Positions 42,277 through 52,568 are shown, numbered from the stretch's first letter. The stretch is 64,000 nucleotides of DNA from an uncultured Bacteroidales bacterium (GCA_902768125.1 CACXKA010000009.1:29603-93602); one strand, 5' to 3'. Notes: generated by a model not told the origin, from the sequence alone. Made by a program: numbers and translations.

Positions 42277-43869
42277 TTATTTGATGCTCAACACAACAAT
42301 GGACTTGGCAGGCACCTTTACGGTGACGACATTCTGCTTCAGTTTGGCATCTTTGAAGGCCTTGGGGACAACCGTCTCGGGGTGCTGGAAGTCATTGTAG
42401 TCATCCACCTTCTTCGAAGTGAGAATCTCACCGCTCACGGTCTTGGCCTGATAGCCAGCCAACTGGAAGTCGATGGTCTGCTCTTTGTCGAGACTCACGT
42501 TGGTGATGGCCAATACCAGACCGCCGTCTGTGGTCTTCGCTGCCGACGCAGAGAGCATAGGACAAGGACGATAGCCAGCATCCTTGGCTCCTTCCTTCTC
42601 TTTGAAGTATGCCTTGCTCACCTGCATGGTCTCTGTGGGCAGATCAACAGGCAGGAATGTGGCCTCCTGGAACGGGGTGTACATCTTGAACACATGATAG
42701 GTGGGCGTCAACACCATGTGACCCGTACCTTTCTGGTCAGTGAGAATCATGGCCTGCAACACGTTGACAACCTGGGCGATATTCGCCATCTTCACTCGGT
42801 CGGTGTACTTGTGGAAAACATTCAGCGACAACGAAGCCACGAAAGCATCGCGCAGGGCGTTCTGCTGAAACAGGTGACCGCTGACGGTTCCTGGCTCCTC
42901 ATCCCACCAAGTGCCCCATTCATCCACGAGCAGGCCAACCTGTCCCTGAGGATCTTTCTCGTCCATGATGGCTTTGTGCCTCTTGATCACCTCTTCAATC
43001 TCCAGGCATTTTCCCAAGGCCCAATAATACTGGTCGTTGTCGAACTTCGTGGCAGAGCCCTTCGGTCCGTCCCAACCCGAGCAGGTGTAATAATGGAGGG
43101 AGACACCCTGCATGCGGTTGCCAATCTTGTCCATCAGCACCTCCGTCCACTTATAGTCATAGTCAGAGGCACCACTGCCAATGCGATAAAGCTTGTTACC
43201 CGTGTAGTCGCGCAGGTAGGTGTTGAACTTGCGGAACTCATCTGAATAATATTCAGGCGTCATGTTACCGCCGCATCCCCAGGCCTCATTGCCAATGCCG
43301 AAGTACTTCACGCGCCAAGCCTTCTCACGTCCGTTCTGACGGCGCAGACGAGCCATTGGGGTGTCGCCATCGCTGGTCATATATTCCACCCACTGAGCCA
43401 TCTCCTTCACGGTGCCAGAGCCTACATTACCACTGATATAAGGCTCGCAATCAAGCATCTCGCAGAGGTTCAGGAACTCGTGGGTACCAAAGGAGTTGTC
43501 CTCGATAGTGCCACCCCAGTTGTTGTTGCGCAGCGACGGACGCTGATCCTTCGGACCGATACCGTCCATCCAGTGATAATCGTCGGCAAAGCAGCCACCT
43601 GGCCAGCGCAGCACGGGCACCTTCAAAGCCTTCAGCGCCTCAAAAACGTCCTTGCGATAGCCCTTGATGTTAGGAATCTTCGAGTCCTCACCCACCCAGA
43701 GGCCGCCATAGATACAGGTGCCGAGGTGTTCTGAGAACTGTCCGTAAATCTCGCGATTAATCTTAGCTCCCGCCTGATCAGCGTGAACCGTTGCCTTTAC
43801 CACATCTGCTGCTGAGGCAGTAGCGGTGACAGCCAATGAGATGGCTGCAATCAGAATAGTTTTCTTCAT
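42277..43869 (-). CDS. Exported GH51 alpha-L-arabinofuranosidase
   Basis: The start ATG at 43869 ([20 protein letters not shown]) gives a signal peptide; the longer open frame upstream runs into the preceding gene. The 530-residue protein matches GH51: [30 protein letters not shown], the acid/base glutamate in [13 protein letters not shown] (E195) and the nucleophile in [13 protein letters not shown] (E317), then a C-terminal beta-sandwich. GH51 enzymes release arabinose from arabinoxylan or arabinan side chains. The DUF4421 gene lies 79 bases upstream on the same strand, probably in the same transcript. Confidence 0.94.
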   Translation of the reverse strand: MKKTILIAAISLAVTATASAADVVKATVHADQAGAKINREIYGQFSEHLGTCIYGGLWVGEDSKIPNIKGYRKDVFEALKALKVPVLRWPGGCFADDYHWMDGIGPKDQRPSLRNNNWGGTIEDNSFGTHEFLNLCEMLDCEPYISGNVGSGTVKEMAQWVEYMTSDGDTPMARLRRQNGREKAWRVKYFGIGNEAWGCGGNMTPEYYSDEFRKFNTYLRDYTGNKLYRIGSGASDYDYKWTEVLMDKIGNRMQGVSLHYYTCSGWDGPKGSATKFDNDQYYWALGKCLEIEEVIKRHKAIMDEKDPQGQVGLLVDEWGTWWDEEPGTVSGHLFQQNALRDAFVASLSLNVFHKYTDRVKMANIAQVVNVLQAMILTDQKGTGHMVLTPTYHVFKMYTPFQEATFLPVDLPTETMQVSKAYFKEKEGAKDAGYRPCPMLSASAAKTTDGGLVLAITNVSLDKEQTIDFQLAGYQAKTVSGEILTSKKVDDYNDFQHPETVVPKAFKDAKLKQNVVTVKVPAKSIVVLSIK

Positions 43870-43948
43870 ATTTGTCTTATATTTTTCTATAATTGTATCA
43901 CTTACTTTCCGAGGTGGAGAGCTTCCTTTGGTATTGTATTCTTTATGT

Positions 43949-44932
43949 TTACAGTCGGATGCCAAAGAAGGCGCGGGCACGCCATTTGGTCTGACGCGCA
44001 TAGTCGTCGTTGTCGCCCAAGAGGGTAGTGTTGAAGAGGAAGGTGGAGCCTACAAAGTACTTCTGGCTGAAGTTATAGACGATGGCGGCGCGGGTGTTGG
44101 TGATCACCTCAGGGAAGTGGGTCTTGCCGTCACGTTTGATTCCGTTCTCTTCGATGTCGATGTCGTTGAAGACAATCAGTGTGGGCTGGGCGGAGGCATG
44201 GAAGAGCCATTTGCCTGTCACGAAGTTGTAGCCATAGCCACCACCGATGGCAAATGTATGCATGGTAGTGCTTGTCTTGCCCCACTCGGCAGGGGCATCG
44301 TCTGTAGTCTTGATTTTACCGCCCTGATAAGTGGCACCTACGAGCCATGAACCAGCCGAACGCTTCTGGATATAGGACTGCGTGAAGGCAGCGGGGTAGG
44401 AGAAGTGACGATGGTTGAAGGCGTAGTAGCCTGTGACGGTGATAAGGGTCAGTTTCATGTCACCCTTGTTGACATGGATGGAACCGTCATTGTATTTGAT
44501 GTCGCCTGAGAGGGTCTTTGCCTCTTGGTAGTTGGCTTCCAGACCGAAGCGGTTGCCATAGGCGTTGATGTTGAACTCGATGTCTTTGTTCTTACCAGAC
44601 AAACGGGCTGGATTGAGTGCCAAGCCTGCCGTCACGCCATAGTAGGTGGCTGCTGCACTGATGGTTCCACGGGTGTCGGTGTTGACTTTGGCGTCGTAGC
44701 GGACGCCGTTCTCGTTGAACTTGGAATGCATGTAATAGCCTGACAGGTTGCCTCTCAGTTTCAGCGTCAGTTTGGAGTCTGGGCGTTTCATGTAGAGGGT
44801 ATCGTAGGAACCTTTCTCATAGTTCTTGCGCAACGCGTTGTCCACACGTTCACGCACCACTTCACGTTTGCTTTGGGCAGAGGCTGTCAGTCCGACTGTC
44901 AGCACCATCAAAATCATGATTGTCTTTTTCAT
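43949..44932 (-). CDS. DUF4421-type outer-membrane protein
   Basis: The 327-residue protein has a signal peptide ([20 protein letters not shown]) and then the pattern of DUF4421: [67 protein letters not shown], with alternating strands to the C-terminal strand [10 protein letters not shown]. It is probably an outer-membrane barrel of unknown role. It is the first gene of a likely two-gene unit with the GH51 enzyme, which suggests, but does not prove, a part in glycan handling. Confidence 0.8.
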   Translation of the reverse strand: MKKTIMILMVLTVGLTASAQSKREVVRERVDNALRKNYEKGSYDTLYMKRPDSKLTLKLRGNLSGYYMHSKFNENGVRYDAKVNTDTRGTISAAATYYGVTAGLALNPARLSGKNKDIEFNINAYGNRFGLEANYQEAKTLSGDIKYNDGSIHVNKGDMKLTLITVTGYYAFNHRHFSYPAAFTQSYIQKRSAGSWLVGATYQGGKIKTTDDAPAEWGKTSTTMHTFAIGGGYGYNFVTGKWLFHASAQPTLIVFNDIDIEENGIKRDGKTHFPEVITNTRAAIVYNFSQKYFVGSTFLFNTTLLGDNDDYARQTKWRARAFFGIRL

Positions 44933-44984
44933 CTTTCTATGGTTATATGTATTTTCATGATGTTTATCTTCTCTTTTTGGCGTT

Positions 44985-44993
44985 ACAAAGTTA
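44985..44993 (-). promoter_or_regulatory. Promoter -7 box for the DUF4421-GH51 unit
   Basis: TAACTTTGT on the minus strand lies 52 bases before the DUF4421 start. Confidence 0.55.
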
Positions 44994-45205
44994 TATACTT
45001 TTTTTCAAAATCATCTATTCCATATTGCCTTAGAAGTGTTCTTTTGCTGATTTATTGCTAAAAAATACTAAAAATGACCTTGATTGATGACAATTGCACC
45101 TATATTTTCTGCGTTCATCCCCCAAATATTGAAAATGACGAAAGAGATAAACAAAGGGAAATGAAACTTTTTTTAGTTTTCTTTTGGTTTCTCAAATTAT
45201 TTCTA

Positions 45206-45214
45206 TATCTTTGC
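45206..45214 (+). promoter_or_regulatory. Promoter -7 box for the LysM glucosaminidase
   Basis: TATCTTTGC with TTG at 45184-45186 lies 27 bases before the ATG at 45242. Confidence 0.65.
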
Positions 45215-45241
45215 AACCGAAACAGTACTAATCGCTTTCTA

Positions 45242-46153
45242 ATGAGATATTTGAGAATTTTTCTGATGGCGCTGGGCATGGCATTGCCGTCCATCACGTT
45301 CGCACAACGGAATAGTGTATATCAGCAATATGTGGACCAATACAAGGATGCAGCTATCGAACAGATGCATCGTTACAAGATTCCTGCCAGTATCACGCTT
45401 GCACAAGCCCTGCTCGAGAGTGGGGCGGGCACGAGCTATCTCGCCAAACAAGCCAACAACCACTTTGGCATCAAGGTGGGGACGGGCTGGAGCGGTCCCT
45501 ATGTGACGCGTGATGATGACCACAAGAATGAGCGTTTTCGTAAATATAAAAATGTGGAGGAGAGCTACGAGGACCATTCGCAGTTCTTGCTGAAAGACCG
45601 ATATAAGCGTCTCTTCGACCTGAATCCGCAGGACTACAAGGCTTGGGCGCGTGGACTGAAAGCCTGTGGCTATGCCACTTCGCCCACGTATGCAGAACGA
45701 CTCATCACCATCATTGAGACGTATGAACTGGATGACTACGATGAGGATCGCATCGGACTGAGAAAGCGCAAGAAGACGGAACCTGTGCCTGAGTATGTGG
45801 CTCCTGCCCGTCACATCGTGAGGACGGTGAATGGCATTCAATGTGTGACTGCCCGTCCTGGCGACACTTGGGATGCGCTGGCAAAGGAATTGAAGGTGGC
45901 GAAGAAGAAGCTGCTGAAGTTTAACGAGGTGGACGAGGACTTTGCTCCTCAGCCCGACATGAACATCTTCTTGAACAAGAAGGCGAAGAAGGCTGACACG
46001 CAGTATAAGGACTACTGGCACAAGGTGAAGCAGGGTGAATCGATGTACAGCATCTGCCAGTTCTATGGTATCCGCATCGACGCCCTCTACAAGATGAACT
46101 TTAAGGATGACAGCTATATTCCTGTGGCTGGTGACTTGCTGAAAGTCAGGTAG
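45242..46153 (+). CDS. Secreted glucosaminidase with two LysM domains
   Basis: The start ATG at 45242 (MRYLRIFLMALGMALPSITFAQ) follows the promoter and gives a signal peptide; the open frame upstream is not part of the protein. Residues 30-170 are a FlgJ/LytD-type glucosaminidase domain (AIEQMHRYKIPASITLAQALLESGAGTSYLA, NNHFGIKVG, EDHSQFLLKDRYKRLFDL), in which the glutamate of LLESGAG is catalytic. The last 120 residues hold two LysM modules (TARPGDTWDALAKELKV and HKVKQGESMYSICQFYGI). The enzyme should cleave the glycan strand of peptidoglycan, anchored by the LysM domains, during growth or daughter-cell separation. Confidence 0.9.
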   Translation: MRYLRIFLMALGMALPSITFAQRNSVYQQYVDQYKDAAIEQMHRYKIPASITLAQALLESGAGTSYLAKQANNHFGIKVGTGWSGPYVTRDDDHKNERFRKYKNVEESYEDHSQFLLKDRYKRLFDLNPQDYKAWARGLKACGYATSPTYAERLITIIETYELDDYDEDRIGLRKRKKTEPVPEYVAPARHIVRTVNGIQCVTARPGDTWDALAKELKVAKKKLLKFNEVDEDFAPQPDMNIFLNKKAKKADTQYKDYWHKVKQGESMYSICQFYGIRIDALYKMNFKDDSYIPVAGDLLKVR

Positions 46154-46160
46154 GGGTTGG

Positions 46161-46195
46161 GTTTATAGTTTATAGTTTATAGTTTATAGGTTATA
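46161..46195. repeat. Heptad repeat GTTTATA x5
   Basis: Four perfect GTTTATA units and one GGTTATA lie between the glucosaminidase stop and the shared terminator. Confidence 0.9.
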
Positions 46196-46203
46196 GCAAA
46201 TAA

Positions 46204-46241
46204 AAGAGGTGCATCTGATGACTGAGTCGGATGCACCTCTT
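46204..46241. terminator. Bidirectional terminator between the glucosaminidase and pheS
   Basis: AAGAGGTGCATC (46204-46215) pairs perfectly with GATGCACCTCTT (46230-46241). T-rich sequence lies beyond it on each strand. Confidence 0.88.
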
Positions 46242-46260
46242 GTTTTGTATGTAGGGTTGC

Positions 46261-47280
46261 TTAGTTGGCTGCTTCGAATTCCTTGAGGAAGCGGACGTCG
46301 TTCTCTGAGAAGAGACGAAGGTCCTTGACCTGGTATTTGAGGTTGGCAATACGCTCGATACCCATTCCGAAGGCATAGCCTTTGTACTTGGTGGAGTCGA
46401 TGCCATTGGCTTCGAGCACGTTGGGGTGAACCATGCCACATCCAAGGATTTCAAGCCAGCCTGAGCCTTTACACATGCTACAACCCTTGCCCTTGCAGAG
46501 CGTACAAGATACGTCCATCTCAGCACTTGGCTCTGTGAAGGGGAAGTAGGAAGGACGGAGACGAATCTGAGTGTCCTCGCCAAACATCTCCTTGGCAAAG
46601 AGAAGGAGCACTTGCTTGAGGTCGGTGAAGCTCACCTGCTCATCAACGTAGAGTCCTTCCACCTGATGGAAGAAGCAATGGGCACGGGCAGAGATGGCTT
46701 CGTTGCGATACACACGACCTGGGCACAACACACGGATAGGGGGCTGTTGCTTCTCCATCACACGTGCCTGTACGGAACTGGTGTGGGTGCGCAGGATGAT
46801 GTCAGGATGTGCCTCCACGAAGAAAGTGTCCTGCATATCGCGAGCAGGGTGGTCGTCGGCAAAGTTCATGGATGAGAACACGTGCCAGTCGTCTTCCACT
46901 TCAGGACCTTCTGCGAGAGAGAAACCCAGACGAGAGAAGATGTCGATGATCTCGTTCTTCACGAGGGTGAGCGGATGACGGGTGCCCAGACTGATAGGAT
47001 AGGCTGTGCGGGTGATGTCGAGGTGGTTCACCTCTGTCTCCTGCACAGAGAAGTTGTCGCGAAGGGCATTGATTTTATCCTGTGCCTTGTTCTTCAGTTC
47101 ATTGATCTTGATGCCGATTTCCTTCTTCTGGTCGGCTGGCACATTGCGGAAGTCTGCCATGAGGGCTGTGATAGCTCCCTTCTTGCTCAAGTATTTGATA
47201 CGAAGCTGTTCAATCTCTTCAGCTGAGTGTGCCTCGAGACCTTCCACTTCTGTGAGTAAACTTTGAATTTTGTCTAACAT
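46261..47280 (-). CDS. pheS: Phenylalanine--tRNA ligase alpha subunit
   Basis: The 339-residue protein has the N-terminal coiled coil that grips the tRNA (LRIKYLSKKGAITALMADFRNV), then the class II catalytic domain: GTRHPLTLVKNEIIDIFSRLGF, DMQDTFFV, the motif 2 region YRNEAISARAHCFFHQVEGLYV, RLRPSYFPFTEPSAEMDVSC and the motif 3 end AFGMGIERIANLKY. It attaches phenylalanine to tRNA-Phe as an alpha2beta2 enzyme. The beta subunit gene (pheT) is not adjacent, which is usual in Bacteroidetes. A good -7 box (47317-47325) sits 36 bases upstream, back to back with the promoter of the DUF4348 gene. Confidence 0.96.
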   Translation of the reverse strand: MLDKIQSLLTEVEGLEAHSAEEIEQLRIKYLSKKGAITALMADFRNVPADQKKEIGIKINELKNKAQDKINALRDNFSVQETEVNHLDITRTAYPISLGTRHPLTLVKNEIIDIFSRLGFSLAEGPEVEDDWHVFSSMNFADDHPARDMQDTFFVEAHPDIILRTHTSSVQARVMEKQQPPIRVLCPGRVYRNEAISARAHCFFHQVEGLYVDEQVSFTDLKQVLLLFAKEMFGEDTQIRLRPSYFPFTEPSAEMDVSCTLCKGKGCSMCKGSGWLEILGCGMVHPNVLEANGIDSTKYKGYAFGMGIERIANLKYQVKDLRLFSENDVRFLKEFEAAN

Positions 47281-47316
47281 ATCATTGTTGTTTTGTGATG
47301 TTTTTTGAAAATCGGT

Positions 47317-47325
47317 GCAAAGATA
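47317..47325 (-). promoter_or_regulatory. Promoter -7 box for pheS
   Basis: TATCTTTGC on the minus strand, 36 bases before the start codon. Confidence 0.65.
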
Positions 47326-47339
47326 CGAAAAAAACTGTG

Positions 47340-47367
47340 AACTCCTAACTTCTAACTCCTAACTTTT
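47340..47367. repeat. Heptad repeat AACTCCT-type x4 between divergent promoters
   Basis: AACTCCT, AACTTCT, AACTCCT, AACTTTT abut the -7 box at 47371 and occupy the place where its upstream promoter element should be. Confidence 0.85.
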
Positions 47368-47370
47368 GTT

Positions 47371-47379
47371 TATCTTTGC
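47371..47379 (+). promoter_or_regulatory. Promoter -7 box of the DUF4348-murB-MBL operon
   Basis: TATCTTTGC lies 18 bases before the ATG at 47398. Its upstream element is replaced by 7-bp repeats. Confidence 0.6.
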
Positions 47380-47397
47380 AGTGTTTTTCAAAAATAT

Positions 47398-48240
47398 ATG
47401 CGAAAAGGTTTAGTTATAGCAACTGCAATGGGTTGTCTTCTCTTTTCTTGTCAAGATAAGAAGATGACGAATGCCTTCGATCAGGACGGCGATGAGGAGG
47501 GCGACTCGCTGGAGGCTTATGTGGGCGACACGCTCCATCTTTTTGACGAGAATGAGCCTCCTGCGACGGTGGATGAACTGTTCGACGACTTTTTCTACAA
47601 CTTCATTGATGACGCCAAGTTTCAAGGTCAGCGCATCGTGTTTCCTTTGCCCTACAAGGAAGGTCAAGAGGAAGAGAAACTCTCGAAGCAGGATTGGCCG
47701 CATTACGACCATTTCAAGCATCAGGAGCTGCTGTCTGTGATTTATGAACGTGAGCAGGATTATGAACTGTCGAAGGACACGTCGATGCAGAGCGTGACGG
47801 TGGAATGGATAGGACTGAAGGAGGACTTGGTGCAGAACTTCCGCTTCAAGCGTCTGAACGACAAGTGGATGCTGACGGAAATTGACAAGCACGGAAGGAA
47901 TGAGATGCCGACTGGGGATTTCCTGAACTTCTATGCCCGATTTGTTGCCGACAGTGTGTTCCAGCGTGAGGCGTTGGCTGACCCTGTGAAGGTGATTCTC
48001 ACGTCGGAAGATGGGGAAGATGAACCTGAGGAGGAGCATGTGAACCCAGACGAGTGGTTTGAGATGAAGGAGAGCCTGCCGTTGCCAACGGATGCCATCG
48101 TGAATGTGAATTATGGACAGGCAAGCATCAGCCAGAACAAGAAGATTCTCCTGATTCAGGGACTTGGCAATGGTATGCAGATGAAGTTCAAGTTCAACAA
48201 GCAGAGCGATGACTGGAAACTGACTGAAATAGAATATTGA
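47398..48240 (+). CDS. DUF4348-type lipoprotein
   Basis: The 280-residue protein has a lipoprotein signal ([18 protein letters not shown]). The mature part is very acidic at first ([14 protein letters not shown]), then has the DUF4348 pattern with two similar halves: [25 protein letters not shown] and [27 protein letters not shown], each followed by a W-x-LTEI-like strand ([10 protein letters not shown] and WKLTEIEY). Proteins of this family are exported and of unknown function. The murB start codon overlaps its stop by one base (TGATG), so the genes are coupled. Confidence 0.78.
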   Translation: MRKGLVIATAMGCLLFSCQDKKMTNAFDQDGDEEGDSLEAYVGDTLHLFDENEPPATVDELFDDFFYNFIDDAKFQGQRIVFPLPYKEGQEEEKLSKQDWPHYDHFKHQELLSVIYEREQDYELSKDTSMQSVTVEWIGLKEDLVQNFRFKRLNDKWMLTEIDKHGRNEMPTGDFLNFYARFVADSVFQREALADPVKVILTSEDGEDEPEEEHVNPDEWFEMKESLPLPTDAIVNVNYGQASISQNKKILLIQGLGNGMQMKFKFNKQSDDWKLTEIEY

Positions 48241-49238
48241 TGAAAGAATATAACGATTATAGTTTGCTGAACCACAATACGTTTGGAATGGATGTGAAAG
48301 CCAAACGTTATGTGGAGTATGACAGCGAAGAAGAACTCAAGACTTTGATTCCCACGTTGGAAAGTGAGGTGCTTCACATGGGGGGCGGCAGCAATCTGCT
48401 CTTCAAGGGAGACTTTGCTGGAACGGTGTTGCATAGTGCCATCCGAGGCATTGAAATCGTGGAAGAGAAGGGTGATGAGGTGCTGGTGCGTGTAGGTGCT
48501 GGTGAGGTGTGGGATGACTTTGTGGCTTGGGCTGTGGCGCAAGGCTTGGGAGGTGTGGAAAACCTCTCGCTCATTCCTGGCGAGGTGGGAGCGAGTGCCG
48601 TGCAGAACATTGGTGCCTATGGCGTGGAAGCCAAGGATGTGATTGCGTTGGTGGAGGCTGTGGAGTTGCAGAATGGTCAGAAACGTGTCTTTGGTACGTT
48701 GGAGTGTGACTATGCCTATCGTCAGAGCATCTTCAAGAAGCAACTGAAGGGCAAGTATGCCATCACATATGTGACCTATCGTTTGCAGAAAACACCCCAG
48801 CTGAAGTTGGAATATGGCAATATCAAAGCCGTGTTGGGTGAGAAGAAAGACTTGACCATCGCAGATGTGCGCCAAGCCATTATCGATATTCGTAATGCCA
48901 AGTTGCCCGATCCAAAAGTGCAGGGAAATGCTGGCAGTTTCTTCATGAATCCTGTGGTGAGCCGTGAGAAGTTCCTGTCGATTCAGAAAGACTATCCTAA
49001 CATGCCGTTCTACGAAGTGGAAGGGGGCGTGAAGATCCCTGCTGGATGGATGATTGACCAATGTGGATGGAAAGGAAAGTCGTTGGGTAGGGCTGGTGTG
49101 CACGACAAGCAGGCTTTGGTGCTGGTGAATCTTGGGGGTGCCACTTCTGACGAGATTATCACGCTTTGCGAAACGGTCTGCAAGGATGTGTATGAGAAAT
49201 TTGGCATTGAAATTCATCCAGAGGTGAACTTGATATGA
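48240..49238 (+). CDS. murB: UDP-N-acetylenolpyruvoylglucosamine reductase
   Basis: The start ATG at 48240 overlaps the upstream stop. The 332-residue flavoprotein shows the FAD-binding segments MGGGSNLLF and [21 protein letters not shown], the DCDYAYR-like [12 protein letters not shown], the catalytic serine in [12 protein letters not shown] and a C-terminal [18 protein letters not shown]. MurB reduces the enolpyruvyl group to make UDP-MurNAc, the second committed step of peptidoglycan synthesis. The extended length with an extra domain marks it as the type I form. It overlaps the downstream hydrolase gene by four bases (ATGA). Confidence 0.95.
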   Translation: MKEYNDYSLLNHNTFGMDVKAKRYVEYDSEEELKTLIPTLESEVLHMGGGSNLLFKGDFAGTVLHSAIRGIEIVEEKGDEVLVRVGAGEVWDDFVAWAVAQGLGGVENLSLIPGEVGASAVQNIGAYGVEAKDVIALVEAVELQNGQKRVFGTLECDYAYRQSIFKKQLKGKYAITYVTYRLQKTPQLKLEYGNIKAVLGEKKDLTIADVRQAIIDIRNAKLPDPKVQGNAGSFFMNPVVSREKFLSIQKDYPNMPFYEVEGGVKIPAGWMIDQCGWKGKSLGRAGVHDKQALVLVNLGGATSDEIITLCETVCKDVYEKFGIEIHPEVNLI

Positions 49239-49999
49239 AAATCACGATACTTGGCAGCGGAACTTCTTGTGGAGTGCCTCAGATTGGGTGCACCTGCGAG
49301 GTGTGTTCCTCCACCGACCCGAAAGACAAGCGACTGCGTTGTTCGAGCCTTTTGGAGGTGAGGGGCAAGCGCATTCTCTTTGATTGCAGCCCGGATTTTC
49401 GTGAACAGATGTTGCGAATTGACTTCAAGCCTTTTGATGCTGTGCTCATCACCCATGAGCACTACGATCATGTGGGTGGATTGGATGACTTGCGTCCCTA
49501 CAGCGTCTTTGGCGATGTGAATGTCTATGCCGAGAAGTTTTGTGCCGACCACCTGATGGAGCGCATTCCATATTGTTTCACTCCTAAAGAGAAGCGTTAT
49601 CCTGGTGTGCCTACCCTGAACCTCATCGAGATGGAGCCTCATGTGCCCATCGTTCTTGATGATGTGGAAATCATCCCTATTCGTGTGATGCATGCCAAAT
49701 TGCCTATCGTGGGTTTCCGTATCGACAACTTTGCCTACATCACGGACATGAAGACGATTCCCGAATCCGAACTGGAATACTTGCAGGGAATTGATTATAT
49801 GATTGTGAATGGATTGCGCCACAAGGAGCATCCCAGTCACCAAAGCATCGAGGATGCCATTGCCTTTGTGCAGCAGTTAGGTGTGAAGGAAGCTTGGCTG
49901 GTCCACATGAGTCACCATACCAAACCCCATGCAGAAGAGGAGAAAACGCTTCCTGCAGGTATTCACTTGGCGTATGATGGCGAAGTGATAGAATGGTGA
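49235..49999 (+). CDS. MBL-fold metallo-hydrolase (PhnP-like)
   Basis: The 254-residue protein has the metallo-beta-lactamase core: [17 protein letters not shown] at the N-terminus, the metal motif [19 protein letters not shown] (H-x-H-x-D-H), a further [14 protein letters not shown] histidine and [15 protein letters not shown]. The GSGTSxGVPxxGCxC start with clustered cysteines resembles PhnP/Lrp-type phosphodiesterases, which cleave cyclic phosphodiesters. It is translationally coupled to murB and is the third gene of the operon. Its substrate is unknown. Confidence 0.86.
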   Translation: MKITILGSGTSCGVPQIGCTCEVCSSTDPKDKRLRCSSLLEVRGKRILFDCSPDFREQMLRIDFKPFDAVLITHEHYDHVGGLDDLRPYSVFGDVNVYAEKFCADHLMERIPYCFTPKEKRYPGVPTLNLIEMEPHVPIVLDDVEIIPIRVMHAKLPIVGFRIDNFAYITDMKTIPESELEYLQGIDYMIVNGLRHKEHPSHQSIEDAIAFVQQLGVKEAWLVHMSHHTKPHAEEEKTLPAGIHLAYDGEVIEW

Positions 50000-50027
50000 G
50001 AAGTTTCATTGGATAGGAGGCAGGCTT

Positions 50028-51386
50028 ATGCGTATCAATTTATTCTGGAGGAAGGGACTGTTTGTTCTTGCTTTTCTGCTCTCTATGAATGTGCTGGCAA
50101 AGGATGATGCGCCTTACCTCCATACTGGATTACCTGTTTGTTTCATTTCTGTCGACATTCCTACGGGTGGGATTCCTCGCTATGAGTACATCCCTGCCAC
50201 GATCTGTATGGTGGAGGAAACTGACACATTGCTGTTTCCTGTCAACGTTTCCATCGCAGGACGAGGGAATTCCACTTGGGGCTATCCGAAGAAACCTTAT
50301 AAGATGAAGTTCGACCAAAAGGTTTCGTTGCTTGATATGCCTGAAGGGAAGAACTTTGTATTGCTTGCCAACTATTGTGACAAGTCGCTCATGCGTACTG
50401 CCATAGGACTTACCGTTGGAAGAACGATTCAGCAACCTTGGGTGCCAGAGGATCGTTTTGTGGAATTGGTCGTCAATGGTGAACACTTGGGAACCTATCA
50501 GCTGGCGGAATCCATCAAGGTGGGCAAGAATCGTGTACAGCTCAACGATACAGGGTTCATGATAGAATACGATACGCATTATTATCAGCAACCTTGGAAT
50601 TTCCATACAGAGACCTACTCTTATCCGATGGCATTCAAGCATCCAGAGGAGAACATGACGGAGGAGGTGTATGACTATGCCTGCAATTATGTGAATGAGT
50701 TTGAAGAAGTGCTTGCTGCGCCTGATTACTTGAAGACACGCCGCTATGCTGATTACATCGACATGGAGTCGTTTGCCAAGTGGTATTACCAGAAGAATCT
50801 CCTACAAATGGAAGAGTGTAACAGGTATTATCTCAAGGCAGACACCACACAGGAAAGCCGTTTGTGCATGGGACCGTTATGGGATTTCGAATGGTGCTTA
50901 GGCGTAGGACTTTATTATGGAGAAGTTCGTCCCAATCCTTATCATTTCTTGGAAAATAAACTCTATTTCGGACGTATCGGCGAAGATCCGTTGTTTATGG
51001 AGGAAGTGGCGAAACTTCATGTTCGATACAGGGATCAGGTTCGCGATGATGTGTTGGCGATGTACGACCACCTGAAAGAGGAACTGGCTCTGTCGCAGGT
51101 CTTGAATTTTGAACGCTGGAACATCTTGGATAAACAAGTCAGCATTGGTGCTTTACCTTTGGGAACATGGGAGGCTGAGGTGGAATGTGACCGCCAATTC
51201 TTTCTGGCTCATTTAGATTTTCTCGACACCCAATTCCTGCCATATCTTCCGACAGACATCACCTCACCCAAGGAAGACACGCAAGCCCAAGACGACATCT
51301 ATAATCTTTTAGGGCAAAAGGTTCATCAAGGTCATCTGACCAGTGGTGTGTATGTCATAAAAGGAAAGAAGGTCATCATCCGATAA
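50028..51386 (+). CDS. Secreted CotH kinase-family protein
   Basis: The 452-residue protein has a signal peptide (residues 1-25). The CotH fold is marked by VSIAGRGNSTWGYPKKPYKMKF, NFVLLANYCDKSLMRTAIG, LVVNGEHLGTYQLAESIKVG and the acidic MGPLWDFEWCLG loop. CotH proteins are atypical kinases, first known from spore coats, where they phosphorylate serines of partner proteins. The roughly 35 C-terminal residues (IYNLLGQKVHQGHLTSGVYVIKG, ending KVIIR) form a sorting-type beta domain. It starts 28 bases after the MBL gene and may share its transcript. Its target in this organism is unknown. Confidence 0.85.
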   Translation: MRINLFWRKGLFVLAFLLSMNVLAKDDAPYLHTGLPVCFISVDIPTGGIPRYEYIPATICMVEETDTLLFPVNVSIAGRGNSTWGYPKKPYKMKFDQKVSLLDMPEGKNFVLLANYCDKSLMRTAIGLTVGRTIQQPWVPEDRFVELVVNGEHLGTYQLAESIKVGKNRVQLNDTGFMIEYDTHYYQQPWNFHTETYSYPMAFKHPEENMTEEVYDYACNYVNEFEEVLAAPDYLKTRRYADYIDMESFAKWYYQKNLLQMEECNRYYLKADTTQESRLCMGPLWDFEWCLGVGLYYGEVRPNPYHFLENKLYFGRIGEDPLFMEEVAKLHVRYRDQVRDDVLAMYDHLKEELALSQVLNFERWNILDKQVSIGALPLGTWEAEVECDRQFFLAHLDFLDTQFLPYLPTDITSPKEDTQAQDDIYNLLGQKVHQGHLTSGVYVIKGKKVIIR

Positions 51387-51404
51387 CCCTCTTCCCATTA
51401 TAAT

Positions 51405-51535
51405 CTCTAAACTCTAATCTCTAAACTCTAATCTCTAAACTCTAATCTCTAAACTCTAATCTCTAAACTCTAAACTCTAAACTCTAATCTCTAAACTCTA
51501 ATCTCTAAACTCTAATCTCTAAACTCTAATCTCTA
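51405..51535. repeat. Long heptad array CTCTAAA/CTCTAAT, about 19 units
   Basis: Nearly perfect alternation of CTCTAAA and CTCTAAT spans 131 bases between two convergent genes. The stop codon of the minus-strand gene (51533-51535) is formed inside the last unit. Confidence 0.95.
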
Positions 51536-52348
51536 CTTCAGTCCTCCCCAAGTGCCCTTGATTCTCTTGCATTGGGTGTAGAGAGATGGACAATTGAACA
51601 CTTTGAAGAGTCCGCCTTCGTTCACTTGGATGATTTCCACGCTACGCTGTTCTGTGTCCCAACCTTTACCCATCATGTAGATGTACATCACGCGACCGTC
51701 ATACAGCTGCATATCCTGATGCTTGTTCACGCTGGCACGCATGTTCACTGTGTAGGGAGATTTTGGCGAATAGCCATTCTCAGGCGTTGCACCCTCCAAT
51801 ACTGCTGCTGGCAGGTATGGCTGGTGGTAAGAGTCATTCTCAGGCGCATATTGTGAAGTGCCAAACTTCTCCTTGAGCTGAGAGAGCACAGAATTCACGT
51901 TGGAAGGGTAGTTGATGAGACGGATGCACTTCTCACCCTCAGCACGGTCACGTCCATAAATCGCCATTGCCATCGGCATCATGGCAGCGGTTCCATAAGG
52001 TGTCTGTCCCAGAAACTCTGTATAGACTTTCTCGAACTCCTCATAGTTGGAAGGCACATTGGTGAAGGTCACCATACCCGTAGCAGCAGGGATGTAAGTC
52101 TTGATGTTCAAGGTGCCCTTCTGCGTGTAGGTGTGTCCATTGGCAGAGAAAGAGCCCTCCTTGCCAGCATTCTTGGTGAGTGCGTTCAAAGCCTGTTCCT
52201 TCACTTCCTTCTTGGCCTCCTTCTTCACCTCGTTCTTGAGTGCCTGTTTACCTCTGTTGATCAATCCGTTCAACTGTGCGTTTGCCACAGTATTCATGCC
52301 CATCAGCAGCCCAGCCACCATGAGCATTCTGTAAAAGTTCTTTTGCAT
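51533..52348 (-). CDS. Exported protein of unknown function
   Basis: The 271-residue protein has a signal peptide (MQKNFYRMLMVAGLLMGMNTV, cleaved near ANAQ). A lysine-rich helix follows (RGKQALKNEVKKEAKKEVKEQALN), then a conserved-looking globular part: YIPAATGMVTFTNVPSNYEEFEKVYTEF, YGTAAMMPMAMAIYGRDRAEGEKCIRLINYPSNVNSVLSQL and YDGRVMYIYMMGKGWDTEQRSVEIIQV. I do not assign a family; similar proteins occur in Prevotella (possibly DUF6935). A -7 box at 52377-52385 (TACTTTTGC, minus) is its probable promoter. Its 3' end is built into the heptad array. Confidence 0.7.
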   Translation of the reverse strand: MQKNFYRMLMVAGLLMGMNTVANAQLNGLINRGKQALKNEVKKEAKKEVKEQALNALTKNAGKEGSFSANGHTYTQKGTLNIKTYIPAATGMVTFTNVPSNYEEFEKVYTEFLGQTPYGTAAMMPMAMAIYGRDRAEGEKCIRLINYPSNVNSVLSQLKEKFGTSQYAPENDSYHQPYLPAAVLEGATPENGYSPKSPYTVNMRASVNKHQDMQLYDGRVMYIYMMGKGWDTEQRSVEIIQVNEGGLFKVFNCPSLYTQCKRIKGTWGGLK

Positions 52349-52376
52349 GTTAGAATAGTTTTTAATGAATTCGGTT

Positions 52377-52385
52377 GCAAAAGTA
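52377..52385 (-). promoter_or_regulatory. Promoter -7 box for the exported unknown protein
   Basis: TACTTTTGC on the minus strand lies 28 bases before the start at 52348. Confidence 0.6.
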
Positions 52386-52432
52386 CGAACATTTTTTGAA
52401 AAAACAAAAATGTCTTTGACTTTTTAGCAAAA

Positions 52433-52516
52433 GTATAACTAAAACTTGAAGCCTAAGTAGGATAGGGGAGATAAAGAAAGAGCCTGTGCGATTGCACGGG
52501 CTCTTGTGTTGTAAGA
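52433..52516 (+). repeat. Direct repeat with terminator, copy 1
   Basis: An approximately 83-bp sequence that starts GTATAACTAAAA, contains CCTAAGTAGGATAGGGGAG and ends with a strong hairpin (AAGAGCC..GGCTCTT, 52478-52505). The same sequence recurs at 52895-52979 with few changes. Confidence 0.9.
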
Positions 52517-52559
52517 AGAAATTTTTCTGAAAATGTTTGGAGGTTTCGGGGAAAGGATA

Positions 52560-52568
52560 TATCTTTGC
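52560..52568 (+). promoter_or_regulatory. Promoter -7 box for the antitoxin-like gene
   Basis: TATCTTTGC lies 25 bases before the ATG at 52594, with TTGG about 20 bases upstream. Confidence 0.65.

Noticed and set aside
51405-51535. CRISPR array
   Set aside because: Units are only seven bases, without spacers of constant length, and there are no cas genes.
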